64,000 nt of DNA from Sorghum bicolor (taxonomy: Eukaryota > Streptophyta > Magnoliopsida > Poales > Poaceae). The notes below the pieces were generated by a model. That model ran no database searches, was not told the origin of the DNA, and saw nothing but the letters and a program-made list of their open reading frames with translations. Position 1 is the first letter of the stretch. Each line of letters opens with the position of its first letter. Below are positions 34,698 to 46,100 of the stretch, piece after piece. The position numbers and the translations under genes were made by a program. The DNA is taken from NCBI RefSeq assembly GCF_000003195.3, contig NC_012875.2:33398314-33462313 (forward strand), written 5' to 3'.

Positions 34698-35804
34698 ATG
34701 AATAGAAGACATCTTCTAGGAAATTTTGTTGACAACCCCGAAGCGTTATTCAGAAAAACAAGAGCCAAGGTCAAGAAGACATCGTCAACACTTCAGCACG
34801 AAGCTTCATCCAATCTAGAAGATCGCCGAAGTTTCATTCGGAACTTGTCTTCAGAGTTCGAAGTCATGGCGAACAAGTCGATCCGCGAGTACTCAGCTCC
34901 CACTACGGACAACATCCGCACTGGACCTGCTGCGGAGATCGATTGCAACTTTGAGCTCAAGCCTAGGCTCATCAACATGGTGCAAGCCAACCAGTTCTGT
35001 GGGAAGGCGCACGAAGATGCTAGTGCTCATCTCCAACACTTCCTGGATATTTGCAGCACATTCACCATGTCAGGAGTCCCCAGAGATGCTATACTACTTC
35101 GCCTCTTCCCATTCTCACTGCTGGGGAGAGCGAAGCAATGGTTCTATGCTACGAAGGAGAAGAATACTATGTGGGCACTCTGCTCCATGAACTTTCTGGC
35201 TAAGTTCTTTCCCATGGGCAAGACCAATGCTCTCCGTAGGAAAATTATAAGTTTTCAGCAACAACATGATGAATCCGTTCCAGAAGCATGGGAGCGCTTC
35301 CAAGACTACATCCTAGAATGTCCCCATCATGGAATGGAGAGCTGGCTACTGATGTAGACATTTTATCATGGGCTCGGCAATAGTGCCCGTGAGACAATGG
35401 ATGCTGCACCTAGAGGAGCATTCCTATCACTCACCATACCACGAGCCACAGCTCTTGTGGAGAAGATGGCGTCCAACCAAGGCTAGAATGAAGAAAGGAC
35501 CCAGACATGCAAGAGAGGTGGAGGTATGCACCAGCTCAAGCAGGTAGACATGTTGTCTGCCAAGCTAGACCTGCTCATGAAGAAGCTTGATGATAAAGCT
35601 GGTGAAAAAAAGGAAGTTATGCACGTCTACAACTCTCACATGACTTGTGAGGAGTGTGGAGATACTGGACACTCAGGCAATCACTGCCCTGAGATGCTTG
35701 AGGACGTGAACTACATCATCATCATCAACAACAACAACCACTACAACCATCCTCAACAAAATCAAGGTTGGAATCAACAGAGGCCTAACTACTCAGGTAA
35801 TAGG
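34698..35804 (+). pseudogene. Gag of element D, two stops, 3' end lost to element H
   Basis: Starts MNRRHLLGNFVDNPEALFRK. The gag core has MVQANQFCGKAHEDASAHLQ, LRLFPFSLLGRAKQWFY and NALRRKIISFQQQ. In-frame TAG codons at 35355-35357 and 35484-35486 replace Gln and Trp codons of the element G homologue; the frame is otherwise continuous. The CCHC knuckle CEECGDTGHSGNHC is intact (about 35650-35690), followed by an Asn-rich tract. The homology stops at NYSGN, where the H LTR begins. Confidence 0.88.
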
Positions 35805-36900
35805 TGAAAAGGGTGTGGCGAAACACTTCCCTAGGCAGCTACCATGCAGGCCAACTATTATTTGCAACTTGCCTAACAACACACTGAAGAGAACTCCTAA
35901 TGTCCAGCAGAGGCTTGTCACGCTTCGCTACTGGCATTCTTCAGGTGCGACAAAAAGTCCACAAGGGCAGACTTAGTCTAGACACCATGTCTACAATAAT
36001 TCTACTACTCTAGACCCAGCTACGGTTTCGAGTACTTCACACAAGGCAAAGCAATGTGCCAGTAGGCCGGTTGTAAACTTAAAATAAACTAAGACAGAAA
36101 GTAAATACTAGAAGTACTCAGATGAAAGGCAACTAGAAGGAAAACTTACTAGAAGAGAAGCATCCGCTGAGGTGCTCCTAGAAGAAGACTCCCGACAAGC
36201 CGGGACTCCTCCTCGGGGAACTCCTCACTCTCTTTCCTCTATTCTCACACTTAGCTAAGAGCAGCTCTTCCTAAGATACAACATGCTTAACTAGGCTCTC
36301 TAAGGGGGTATTTATAGGGGAGAGATGGAGTAGGGGCTACTCCAACGCCACATCAGCAATCCGCGTGCTCCCTCTTCTCCACTATTGGGTAAACCGACCT
36401 TGGAACCACCATATGATCAACGGTTGGGGATTTCCATCACATGTTCATCATGGGGATGTCGGTGGGAGTGAACCGACATTAGGAGGGCCCACATCACAGG
36501 TTGGTCGACTGACCTATTGCTTCCATGTGGGCCCCACCAAGCTTCTAGAAGGTGCTGAGGTTGGTGGGAGTGTGGGCCCAGTGGGACCCCACAAAAGGTG
36601 TGTCGGCCGGCCTACCTTGGGGGGTAGGCCCACCACCTTGCTCCACAGGTTGTCCCCACTTTTCATCTTCAATCTTTTGCTGATCTGTGGTGGTTTAGGT
36701 TCTTGATCATCTTTGCTTTATTTGAGCTTGATCAGGCTTGATTAGTGGTCGTTTGCCTCTGCATCCAAATAATGACATGTACATGTGGAACCAAGTGAAT
36801 TGTACCTATGTCACTACTTAGTTGCTTTGTATTATCCCCAAAACTTAACCATTGTTGATGGTTTTAGTGGTCGAAAATCATAGTGAAAATACCGTCAACA
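35805..36900 (-). repeat. 3' LTR of element H (about 1096 bp)
   Basis: The right border ACCGTCAACA at 36900 is followed by a polypurine tract. The left border is set where homology to D gag ends and a TG occurs, so it may be off by a few bases. A minus-strand TATAAATA is at 36309-36316. The U3 part is rich in GGGCCCAC and GGTCGACTGACC / GTCGGCCGGCC palindromes. Confidence 0.7.
36309..36316 (-). promoter_or_regulatory. TATA box in 3' LTR of element H
   Basis: The reverse complement reads TATAAATA in GGGGGTATTTATAGGGG. Confidence 0.6.
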
Positions 36901-36939
36901 AGATCCCCCACACTTGGGTCTTTACTCGTCCTCGAGTAA
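36901..36939 (-). promoter_or_regulatory. 3' polypurine tract and pre-PPT hairpin of element H
   Basis: The minus strand reads GTGTGGGGGATCT next to the LTR. The stem TTACTC (36922-36927) with GAGTAA (36934-36939) has a six-base loop. Relative to B, E and G, one stem pair is changed from G-C to A-T on both sides. Confidence 0.75.
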
Positions 36940-38584
36940 GGGTTAGAGACAAGTTAATGATCATAGTGCATAGAGTTGCATTCAGGACATAGCTCATGCA
37001 AATGGGTTATGTGGTAAGTGTCTAGTAGTTTTCCTTGAGAAGTTGATAAGAGGAACAACCTAAGACAAAATCAGCTCCCAAACTTCTATTCTTGGTACTT
37101 AGAGTTTTCATGATAGTTCAAAAGAAAGCACATAGTTTATTATGACTCCTCATTTATCACTCTCTCAAATCCCACAGTTTGTAAAGCAACCTTACCAAGG
37201 CATAACTGTCAGCCCTTCTTGCTACATCCTACATCTATCAGGCTTATGTGGAGCTTGGTAGGGAAAAACAAGGTAGCATATCATGCATTGCATTTATTGT
37301 AAAGTCAAGTCAAGGATCTAAGCAGAGGAGTGTCATAGTCTGAGATCAAGATGTGCAAGTGAGTGTGATATGAAAATGATGACTAGATAGGTCCTTTATT
37401 GACTATGCTCTCTCTACTTCTTTGTTTCTATGAGACAAGGCTAGCATTTTTTTTATTTTTTATAGCGTCTGCTTTTGTGTCTCATCTATAATTAAATCTT
37501 TGAGAGAGATTCTACACTATTGAGCATATGGAGCATCTATATTTTGTGGCATGGAATGGGGCGTTGTGTACTCCCAGTGTAGGAGTGGCAAAAAATGTGG
37601 TGTGTGCGATCTTGATGTTAGGACTATGACAAAAACTCTCACTATGATCTACATGATTTGACCAAACTCAATACAATATGCAAGTTGCACACAAGGGTTG
37701 TTTCAGACATACGTATTTTGGCTCTGGTAGGAATTTCATTGCTAATGAAGAGTAATAAAAATATGGTTTTATGATATCTTCAAAATAAAATTCCAAGTAC
37801 CTTTGAACAGAATTGGTGTGATTCATGAGCTTAGAACTATGTCACTTTCATCAACAAATTAGTCAAAATGCATTCCTATATAATTTTTGTACCCATAAGC
37901 ATAAACATATGCAAGAATGAACTATGTGTCACACATGGATCTTGAAATGCCAAGACTCAAGTTAGGCATGTGGACTAAATTTCATTTTAAACATTTAGAA
38001 TAGAGGAGGAGAAAAGTAACAACGAGAGGGAGTAAAGGGTGCAAACCAGATAGGAAGATGAGGGTCATTGTTCTGATGCTGGCTGGTTGGCCCAGGGCCA
38101 CCAGGTGGGGTCGTCCGACCCTACCCTGGTGTTCCCAGGGTGGCCTTGTGTTGCCCTCAATGCGTGGAGTCTTGTTGTGACGTCCATTTTCTGGATGGTG
38201 CAAAACCTACAGTCGACTGACCCAACTTTTGGGTCGATATTTGGCGTGTCAACTCAACTTTGTGCTCTTGACCAGAGGGCGTGCTTTGTTGCATCTAGTG
38301 ATGACATTGGGGGATCGGCCGATCCCCCCACACTCGAGGTTTTCTGTGTTCTAAATTTCAACAACACGAAGAGACGTCACGCGCATATGTTCTGCTGGTG
38401 GCAACACACGAGCAGAAGTTAAAGTTTTATTTTATTCAAACTAAACGTTTTATTCATAATCGAGAATTCAAACATTAGAAGGCACTTTTACATTTGAGAC
38501 AGGGAAAATTAAAAGGGAAATAGAACTAGAGAAATCAAAATGGAATAATCCAAACTAAGTGCCTAAGGGTCTAACTAAATTAAG
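36940..38584 (-). other. Non-coding 3' spacer of element H
   Basis: No convincing gene. It shares with C, E and G the blocks TTGACCAAACTCAATAC (about 37656-37672) and CTCTGGTAGGAATTT (about 37732). Its right part has GC palindromes, such as GGGGATCGGCCGATCCCC near 38311. Confidence 0.6.
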
Positions 38585-39411
38585 CTAGGTAGAAGGGATC
38601 TCTAGTAGATCCTCTCTGTTGATAGCCTTAGCAATCCTCTTGATCTTCGCATTCTTTCTAACACGAAGATGGTTGATCTCGTCTTCCAAATCCCGGTAGG
38701 CCATCTTAAGCTCCAACACAGTCTCCATGAGGCCCGTGTTCTTCTTGTGCAGGACACCCGTGACGTGGAGGAGCTTCTCCACATTGCTCTTCTCCTGCTC
38801 CCCCTCGAATTGGCCAGGAGGGCCCCTGATGGGAGGTGGAGATAGCCGACAGCGAACGGAGCCGCTGGTGGAGTCGTTGGACTCAGGGCCCTCCACTCTT
38901 CAGTGTCTAGGGACGGGACGAGTTTCTTCCCCATCCCAGGCCCCGCGCTCAGGATCTTGCAAAACGGCGGTGAGGCCGGGGTGTATGAAGGCGTGAATGC
39001 CGAGCTGCCCATGGTGTTGGAAGAGACATCGATGGGGGCCTTGCTAGTGCCTGCCAGAGACTTGCCCTTCAACACCAAATATCCTGTGGTGGACCGCTTT
39101 GGCGTGGTGGCCCTTGTCGGAGATTTCCTGAGCGTTCTCCTTGGGGTGAGAGAACGCGATGAGGATCCCGACATGGAGAAACGCTGGGGGGTCCTTGGGC
39201 GACCACGCCCCGGGTCGGTCCACCCAAAGACATGGTCAACCGACCTAGGGTTTGCCCCCGATGGCCCTCTCGTGGGTGGTACCATGGCCAGAGGCTCTGC
39301 CTCGATGACATCCACCGCTAGAAGCTGCTCAAAATTCTCCGTGAGGGAGAGGGCAGGCGTCGGTGAGTCAGGGCGGCAGATGATCTGGTTATTTTTTGAT
39401 ATAGGGGCCAT
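38585..39411 (-). pseudogene. Accessory ORF of element H (proline/serine-rich, coiled-coil end), frameshifted
   Basis: The frame opens MAPISKNNQIICRP at 39411. It runs through a Ser/Pro/Arg-rich, probably disordered region (PSLTPRR- and TPKRSTTG-like segments) to about 38895, where a one-base shift moves it into the frame ending at 38585. That second frame contains a clear heptad segment with NTGLMETVLELKMAYRDLED and a basic end. I do not recognise the family. It occupies the env-like position between integrase and the 3' LTR, where B and I carry ORF1, but shows no similarity to ORF1. Confidence 0.55.
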
Positions 39412-40112
39412 GGCAAGGTGTTGGTGGTGATGGTGAGCTGTTCAAGAGTTCAGAATGGCTCTTGGTTCGAGGTGGAAGGCAATGGGAGGAAGAAGAAGAA
39501 GAAGAGGGGGGAGCTACTTGTAGGCTTAGGAGGACGCTCCTAGCCGTACGAATTCAAAATCAGCCTGGAGCGTCGGAGGGATAATCAGGAGGGATGAGAG
39601 GGTTTCAGGACTGTTTGATCGCACTAAAGTGGGATCAGTCGACCGACCAATTTCAAAATTTCAAAATTTGGATTTCGTGGTGGCCTTCCACACGCTGTTC
39701 TGAACGTGGCAAGGTGCTCGGTTACACTATGTGTGGGTCGGTCGACCCCCTCCTTGGGGCCTGGCTCAAGTGGGGTTTGTTCCCCAGCCTCCCTTAATCG
39801 TGACAGGTGCGGTGTCCTATAGATCGACACCTACCTCGATCGACCAACCCCCTTAGTGGTAGTCTGGCTCGACCAGGTGTGTCTCTCAGGCCACCCAAGA
39901 GTCTTATGTTGTTGGGTGGCCTGACCCCTAAATGTGCTAAGTCTACATTCTATCTAGTGATGAAGCAAACAAGGAGATAAATTGACATATAGATTTTAGT
40001 TGATGGGGTTTAGAACAAAGTCTATCATGTCTACTTCTTTTTCTAAATGTTTATGTTTATAAAAGAGCTTGAGGCGATGGCCATTTACCTTAAAGACATT
40101 GCCATCGTTGTC
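39412..40112 (-). other. Spacer between integrase and accessory ORF of element H
   Basis: No gene. It contains GGTCGGTCGACCCC (about 39737) and GTCGACCGACC (about 39637), and on the minus strand a TATA-like CCTACAAGTAGC (about 39510-39521) followed by CTCCCCCCTCTTCTTCTTC, about 100 bp before the accessory ATG. The layout resembles the internal promoters of B and I, but the TATA is poor. Confidence 0.4.
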
Positions 40113-41162
40113 CTAAAGCATTACGGCTCCATATGTCGTGGCGTTGATCACCAGGTACGGACCTTCCCACTTGCTTCTCAGCTTCCCATGGCCAAAAAGT
40201 TTGACCCTGGAGTTAAACAAAAGAACCTTGTTCCCAGGATGGAACTCTTTTTGCTTGATTCGCTTATCATGCCATGTTTTGGTTCTTTCCTTGTAGATTC
40301 TGGCATTGTGATAAGCTTTCTCCCTCCATTCTTCCACTTTTGAGATTTGAAGCTTTCGATTGAGGCCGGCTAAGGGCAGGTCCGTATTCCATCTTTTTAT
40401 TGCCCAATGTGCCCTATGCTTGAGCTCAACTGGTATGTGGCATGTCTTTTCGTATACAAGCTGGTATGGTGACATATTGATGGGAGTCTTGTATGCGGTC
40501 CGATATGCCCAAAGTGAATCATGGAGTTTGTTTACCCATCCTGTCCCCATTTCTTTGACACTCTTTTGCATAATGTTCTTGATTTGCTTATTTGAGGTTT
40601 CTGCCTATCCGCTTGTTTGGGGATGATAAGGTGTACCCATGTTGTGCCTTATCCCCACCTCAGTTAGGAATTCACGGAATCTCCTGTCAATGAAGTGGTT
40701 GCCCCCATCACTAATAACCAACCTTGGCGTGCCAAATCTTGGGAAGATGGTCTCCTGGAACATCTTTTTGGCATGTTTTGAGTCGGCTGCTCTGCAAGGC
40801 AGTGCTTCAACCCATTTGGACACATAGTCCACTACCACCAAGATGTACTCGTAGCCTTGGCATGGCGGGAATGGACACATGTAGTCTATACCCCAGACAT
40901 CAAACAACTCCACTTGAAGGTTATTTGTAAGAGGCATGGCATCACGGGTATTGATATTCCCATGTCGCTGACACCTCTCACACCTCTTGATAAAGTGTTG
41001 AGTGTATTGGTACATGGTAGGCCAATAGAATCCACTTTGCCAAATTTTGGCATGGGTCCTGAATGTACCATAATGGCCTTCATATTCAACTCTGTGGCAC
41101 TTCTCTAAGATTTGAACGGCTTCTTCCATATGGACACATTTCTTAGCACACCATCCTGGCAA
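40113..41162 (-). pseudogene. Integrase of element H, one internal stop
   Basis: A single frame from 41162 to 40113 is broken only by a stop at 40605-40607, in QTSG*AETSNK. The zinc-binding region (CHRVEYEGHYGTFRTH...CERCQ) is at about 41110-40970. The catalytic residues are Asp in WGIDYM (about 40893), Asp in ISDGGNH (about 40713) and Glu just after the stop (AETSN, about 40600). The C-terminal part ends KWEGPYLVINATTYG. The stop is a CAG-to-TAG type change. Integration function would need suppression or another copy. Confidence 0.85.
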
Positions 41163-41539
41163 ACCCTATAGAGGTAGGGGTCATCTCAAAGGTGCACTTG
41201 GCTCTCCTTGATTAGCTTCTTCTTATCTACCCTAGTGGCATGTAACCAAAAACCATGTAGTTGACGATGTTTGCGTACCACGGGTAGGCGGCTGACACCT
41301 TGAGGAGTGTGTCGTCCCGAAGATAGTCGTTGATTGGTAGATCATGTTTATCCTCGATCTACATTCTAGACAAGTTGTCTGTGACCGAGTTCTTTACTTC
41401 CTTTTTATCTTTTATTTCTAAGTCAAATTCTTGGAGTAGCAAGATCCATCTTATTAGCCTTGGTTTAGCATCTTTCTTAGTGAGCAGGTATTTTAGTGCA
41501 GCGTGATCGGTGTAAACAATCACTTTTGCTCCTACTAAG
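41163..41539 (-). pseudogene. RNase H end of pol, element H, truncated by element F
   Basis: [18 protein letters not shown] and [22 protein letters not shown] (41539-41359) are the end of a reverse transcriptase-RNase H domain. A stop follows, and a frameshift separates it from the integrase. The coding sequence is cut at the left end of the F LTR. Confidence 0.8.
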
Positions 41540-41780
41540 TGTTGGTGCAAAAGCTAATCTACAAACACAAAGGGCTAATACCCGATTCAAACGTTAAGGC
41601 ATGCCAGCCGATTTGACCTTACAATCGACAAAGGTGGTAACGAACACTTTGGTCCCGACAACAGTGATGCGCCCGGATGTCACAGCCAAGAGGTGCTCAC
41701 ACGGAACATGAGAACACGCCGAGTTTGACTCGACGAATTCCTAAGAACTCGTAGTAAAAGAGAAAATATGACGAAGTCGT
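41540..41780 (-). repeat. 3' LTR of element F, first part
   Basis: Begins TGTTGGTGCAAAAG where H RNase H homology ends. The preceding bases CTAAG (41535-41539) are the expected duplication, with the partner off-window. Interrupted by E; the duplication GTCGT is at 41776-41780. Confidence 0.75.
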
Positions 41781-43119
41781 TGTTCACACTTGCTAACACC
41801 ACTTGAATACTAGATTGTCATCCCCAGCATGGCACTAGAGTGTACTATGGTATTTATACGCACACAGATAATCTGCAAGCGCACGGATACCGTTCAAGCT
41901 TTTACCCGGTTAAAGGTTTTATCGTATCCACAGGGAAACGGGAGAACTGATCTACGCTCTAACTTAACCAAGATAAGTAAATAGGTGTAAATAGGAAAGA
42001 TGGTAGAATCGAATAAGAACAATATTAAAGGTAAGATAACAGTGAGTGATAATATGGGAATAGAGAATAGAGCAATCTAGTATATGGGCGATGGTAGCAG
42101 AATAGAGAGAATAACTATGGTTTCTCTACTTCAAACGGGTATGTCTATGTCTGGGACGAACCACGTGATAAGAGTACACCACAAAGGATGCTTATCCTTA
42201 GGCCGATAAACCCTACCAGTCCTGCTAACAAGAGGTGGACTAGAGAGGACCAACGTAACTGTCACCTACGCGGCCTACCACACGATCCAGCTAGACAGGG
42301 GATATCCATAAGTAATCTAGGTGTAAGCTCCTCACTTACACCTATACTACAACTCTCACCTATAGCGTCCTATAGATTAAAGTACTCAAAAGAGTTGTGA
42401 ACCAGAACATACATGATTAGTAATTGCATAATGAATTAGAAGTAGATTACCAGAGTCATCCCATGAGCAAGCTTGATTAGAGCTTGATCATGACGAAGTA
42501 CAACCGGAGGAAGAACCGACAGGCCGGCCTCTCCTCTAATCCTCCTTCGCTCTCCATCTTGCTACTATCTAGATCTACTCTAGTTTAGAGAAGAGAGGAG
42601 AGCTCTCATCTCTAAACCCTAGCTTTTGCTCTGTCTATGAATAATGAATAATGATCAAGGGGTGCCTCCTCCAGGGGCCAGGGGGTCTGGTTATATAGTA
42701 TTTTTAGATGAATCTAGGCTGTCGGATCAAACCGACATTGATCGTGTGGTTTTCCTTGAAGTATTAGGTCGGTGGAGCATGATCTGCGAAGTTGAAGCTG
42801 ATTGGTTACTGTAGCTGGGCGGGCACCCAAGGGACTTGGGCGGGCGCCCTGCCCCCGGGCCCGATCGGCCTCCCGTTCGTTCCCGTGGCTTCTGGAGTCT
42901 TCTAGATGGTAGAAAATTGTGCGGCACATTAATATCTCTATGTAAACCCGACGTGTGGGCCTTTCTTTCATATTTCCTGATAACCCCGTGCAGAAATAGA
43001 CAAACACCAAAACTCGTGGAATTCTGTCAGATAAAACCCTAAGTCTAGATGTTGATTTCATTTGGATCCTTTTCTTTGTTTATTTGATAACTAAATTTAA
43101 TACTTAAGGACCGTCAACA
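41781..43119 (-). repeat. 3' LTR of element E (left copy)
   Basis: Starts TGTTCAC, one change from the TGTTGAC of the right copy, and ends CCGTCAACA. Minus-strand TATATAA is at 42691-42697. ATCTGCAAGCGCACGGA (41871-41887) is the reverse of the U5 motif. The conserved U3 ORF is intact at 42714-43061. Confidence 0.93.
42691..42697 (-). promoter_or_regulatory. TATA box in left LTR of element E
   Basis: The reverse complement is TATATAA in CTATATAACCAGACC. Confidence 0.65.
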
Positions 43120-43158
43120 AACTCCCCCAAGCTTACCTCTTGCTCGTCCCGGAGCAAG
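43120..43158 (-). promoter_or_regulatory. 3' polypurine tract and pre-PPT hairpin of element E
   Basis: TCCCCCAAGCT (43123-43133, polypurine on the minus strand) is followed by stem CTTGCTC (43139-43145) with GAGCAAG (43152-43158). Confidence 0.82.
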
Positions 43159-46100
43159 GATAGACTCAGCAATGGATTAGAAGTTGTTGCAATATCTTAA
43201 AAATTGACGGTACACATGCTTTTAAATAAGATCTCATCTCTGAGTTAGAGTAAACTGTCAAGAACTAAAACTTACTTACTTTACCTTTCACCATGGGACT
43301 TGTAACCGTCACTTCTATCTTGAGTAGTTAAAAGATAGAACAGTCTAGCCAAGTGCCATGTCTCTTATTCTTGATCAGCTATAGCTCTGGAGTTTTTGCA
43401 GATTTTCAAATAAAACTCAGAGATTCCTTGTATGACTCTCTAAATCTCTCTTTTGTGGTATTTCTGGATCCTTACCAAGGAGTGTTGGTATATGCCTTCT
43501 CTCAAGATATGTGGTATTTGTGGTATAAGGCATAGTGACATTGCCTTCTCTCTCACCCTACTCTAATAAGGCTTTAATATCTGGAGCTCATAGGTGGGAC
43601 ATAAAGTATACATACTTACAAGACATTTATTGTATAGTCAAACCATGGATCCAAAGAAACAAATCAATAAGCCAAATCAAGATGTGCATGTGTGGCGAAT
43701 GAATGGTGTATAGTGATGATGGTGATAACAATGGTGAAAGTCTAATTCTACCTTTGCTCTTTTGAGGGGATACATACCTTCCTTGCTTTTTGAAACTTTA
43801 TGAGGAGAATGCGATGCTCTTCTTTTTCTTTCCTCTCAGGTGTGTATCTTGTACCCCTAATTCTACTGTCGAACACTTGTCCATTTTTACCTCTCGTCTC
43901 ACTTTTTCTTTCTTTCGAGGTTCCGGGCACTTGCCCCTTTTTATTTCCTCGTTTATTTTATTTATTTTTTCTTCTTTTCTTCTCTTTTCTTTCTTTTTTT
44001 TCTTTTCAGAGCACTCATCTCTTGAGATAATATAGCAAGTGGTAGTAGCAAGATAACTTGAGCATTTATTTCACAAGGGAAAACAGAAATATTTTTGGCT
44101 ATTCTCTCCCGGATTAGGAGTAGAATATTTTTGGGTGGTTCTGGAGATGGACATGGATGGATATATGTGAATGGTACTTCCGGAGTAGAAGTAGCATATA
44201 TGAGTAAACGTGCAAGTGAATCTTGATTTAACCACATGACAAGCTCCTAAGGGTCTACACAGCTTGACCACACTCAATGCTCATAAGCAGTAAATCATAA
44301 ATGTGTGGCTCAAAGTCTAGCAAGCATGTATATATGGCTGTGGTAGGAATTTAAACTCTCATCATACAGAAACTTCATCGTGCAATATTTTAATGATTTT
44401 TCAAAGATAAAATTCTCCAGAATTCTAGCATCTCTAGGAACAGATAAACAGCAGCTCAACCTCCCCATATCATATTCGTTAACAACTTAGATTTCAGATC
44501 AAGTTTTCATCCCACAAGTTTAGATCTAGAGCAAGCTTTAAATTATAACAATTATGTCTAAACTTGAGAGAGAACTTCAAATTTGCAAATTAGGCAGAGC
44601 AACTATTCATCATATCCATGCTAGAGTTTTATTATTAAGATTCAGATTAGCATAGCCACTTTATTTATTTATTAAACACACTAAGCAAAAGATATATATA
44701 TAAGCACAAAATCTTTATTTGGTTTTTCATAGTTTATGTATTTTAATATTCTAATATAATATAAGTATAAAGATAGGTAGAAATACTTAGCGAGATAAAT
44801 GGGGGTGCTCTCCCCCAAGCTGAATTTTGACGTAATTTCTCTTGATGTAGCTAGCAGGTGGCAGAAGTGTATTTGAAAGTCAGCAGCATTGTGACAGCGA
44901 TTAGAATGTCCTCCGTCTGCTAGTCTTCTTGATTCTTAAATTCTGTGGAGCTCAAATAGACAACAAAGCTTGTGGAACTAATTAAGTGTTAGCATAAATA
45001 TCTAGCCTTCATCATGTTGAGCTTCCTCAATAAATATTACTCCCTGTTTTTATATTTTTATTTTATAAAGCAAAAAAGAAATATTTATTTTATTTTTATG
45101 CCACCACAGTGAAGGTACTTATGGGTTTTTATGCCACTCGTATACTCACATGGGGCTTAGTATTTTTTAACATTTTTATTTCTTTTCCAGATAGCATGAT
45201 TAACTAATAATCTATTTAAGGAAAGTAAATTATTAAAGGGAAAAGGGAATGCAGAAAGGATAAATATGGATAACTACTGATCTTACCTTTCGGCGAGGGT
45301 TCAATGTTTTAAGTCTTCTTAACAAGACTTCTCACCGTGTTCATTCTTCAGGTGCGTCATTTGATTCAGGTGCGGACCTTGACGTCTGCACCTCTTGATA
45401 CGGTGTCACCCATGTTCTTCGTTTGCCCAGCAGTTCGAAGTGCGGCGTTGGCAGTAACCTGCTCAGTGTGTTTGTGCTCGTAGATCCAGGTCCTTCACTT
45501 GGTAGAGTCTGAGACTTATAAAACTTCTCCGTGTTTTGCTCAAAGTGTACCTGCTCATAGAGACAAGGCAGAGATCAAGTGCATGGGTCCTGTTGGTGGA
45601 AAACACCAACAGAACCTAAAGTGTATTTATTCTTCTCGAACCCTAAGCATAGTGAGCAAGACAAAGTTGATGGATGAAAAGTTCATGAGTGTAGCACTTA
45701 TAACATTTGTCAGATCAGATCGCTCAACCTTATGGAAAGATAATCTATCTATGTATATGTCTTTTTCTTTATATCTCTCAATGATTGAATGTGTAACTTT
45801 TTAGCTCATATGATTAGGAGTGTGGGATCATGGAGGTAGTACTAAGAACAAGGATTAAAGGACTAAACATGTTGAATCAGTTGGGTTGGTTAATCTAGAG
45901 TTGTAAATCATACATGTTTGTCTCTTTTATTTATATGAACGCCAGAACCAAAGAGAAGCTTATAAAAGTGATAATCACGTACCTTAAGATGTTACCTTAA
46001 TTGAAGAGTGATGGTATAGTATCACCTTGTGGAAGCTTTCCTTTCTTAGCGGTTGTGCATCGTGTTTGTGGCACCCTCCATGGATCATCTGTTATGAGCT

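Larger units (their letters stand above)
32892..35804 (+). mobile_element. Element D: Athila-like element, 5' part
   Basis: A plus-strand 5' LTR, primer binding site and gag, cut within gag by element H. The LTR and gag are close to those of element G, so both belong to one family in opposite orientations. The rest of D lies past the right edge of the window. Confidence 0.85.
35805..41539 (-). mobile_element. Element H: Athila-lineage element with pol (3' part)
   Basis: Minus-strand element with 3' LTR, long spacer, an accessory ORF, integrase and the end of RNase H. RNase H is cut by element F; the remainder lies off-window to the right. The integrase motif WGIDYMCPF, the VDYVSKWVEALP segment and HPQTSG are those of the Athila lineage. 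It is the only pol-bearing element of Athila type here. Confidence 0.82.

Noticed and set aside
39069..39430. Plus-strand ORF (38903-39430) opposite the H accessory ORF
   Set aside because: It overlaps the minus-strand ORF in GC-rich sequence and starts and ends without relation to promoter or element structure. The minus-strand frame has a clear coiled coil.
45499..45804. 101-codon ORF in the E spacer as a gene
   Set aside because: No domain, no homologue in G, and poor coding character; it may just be open by chance.
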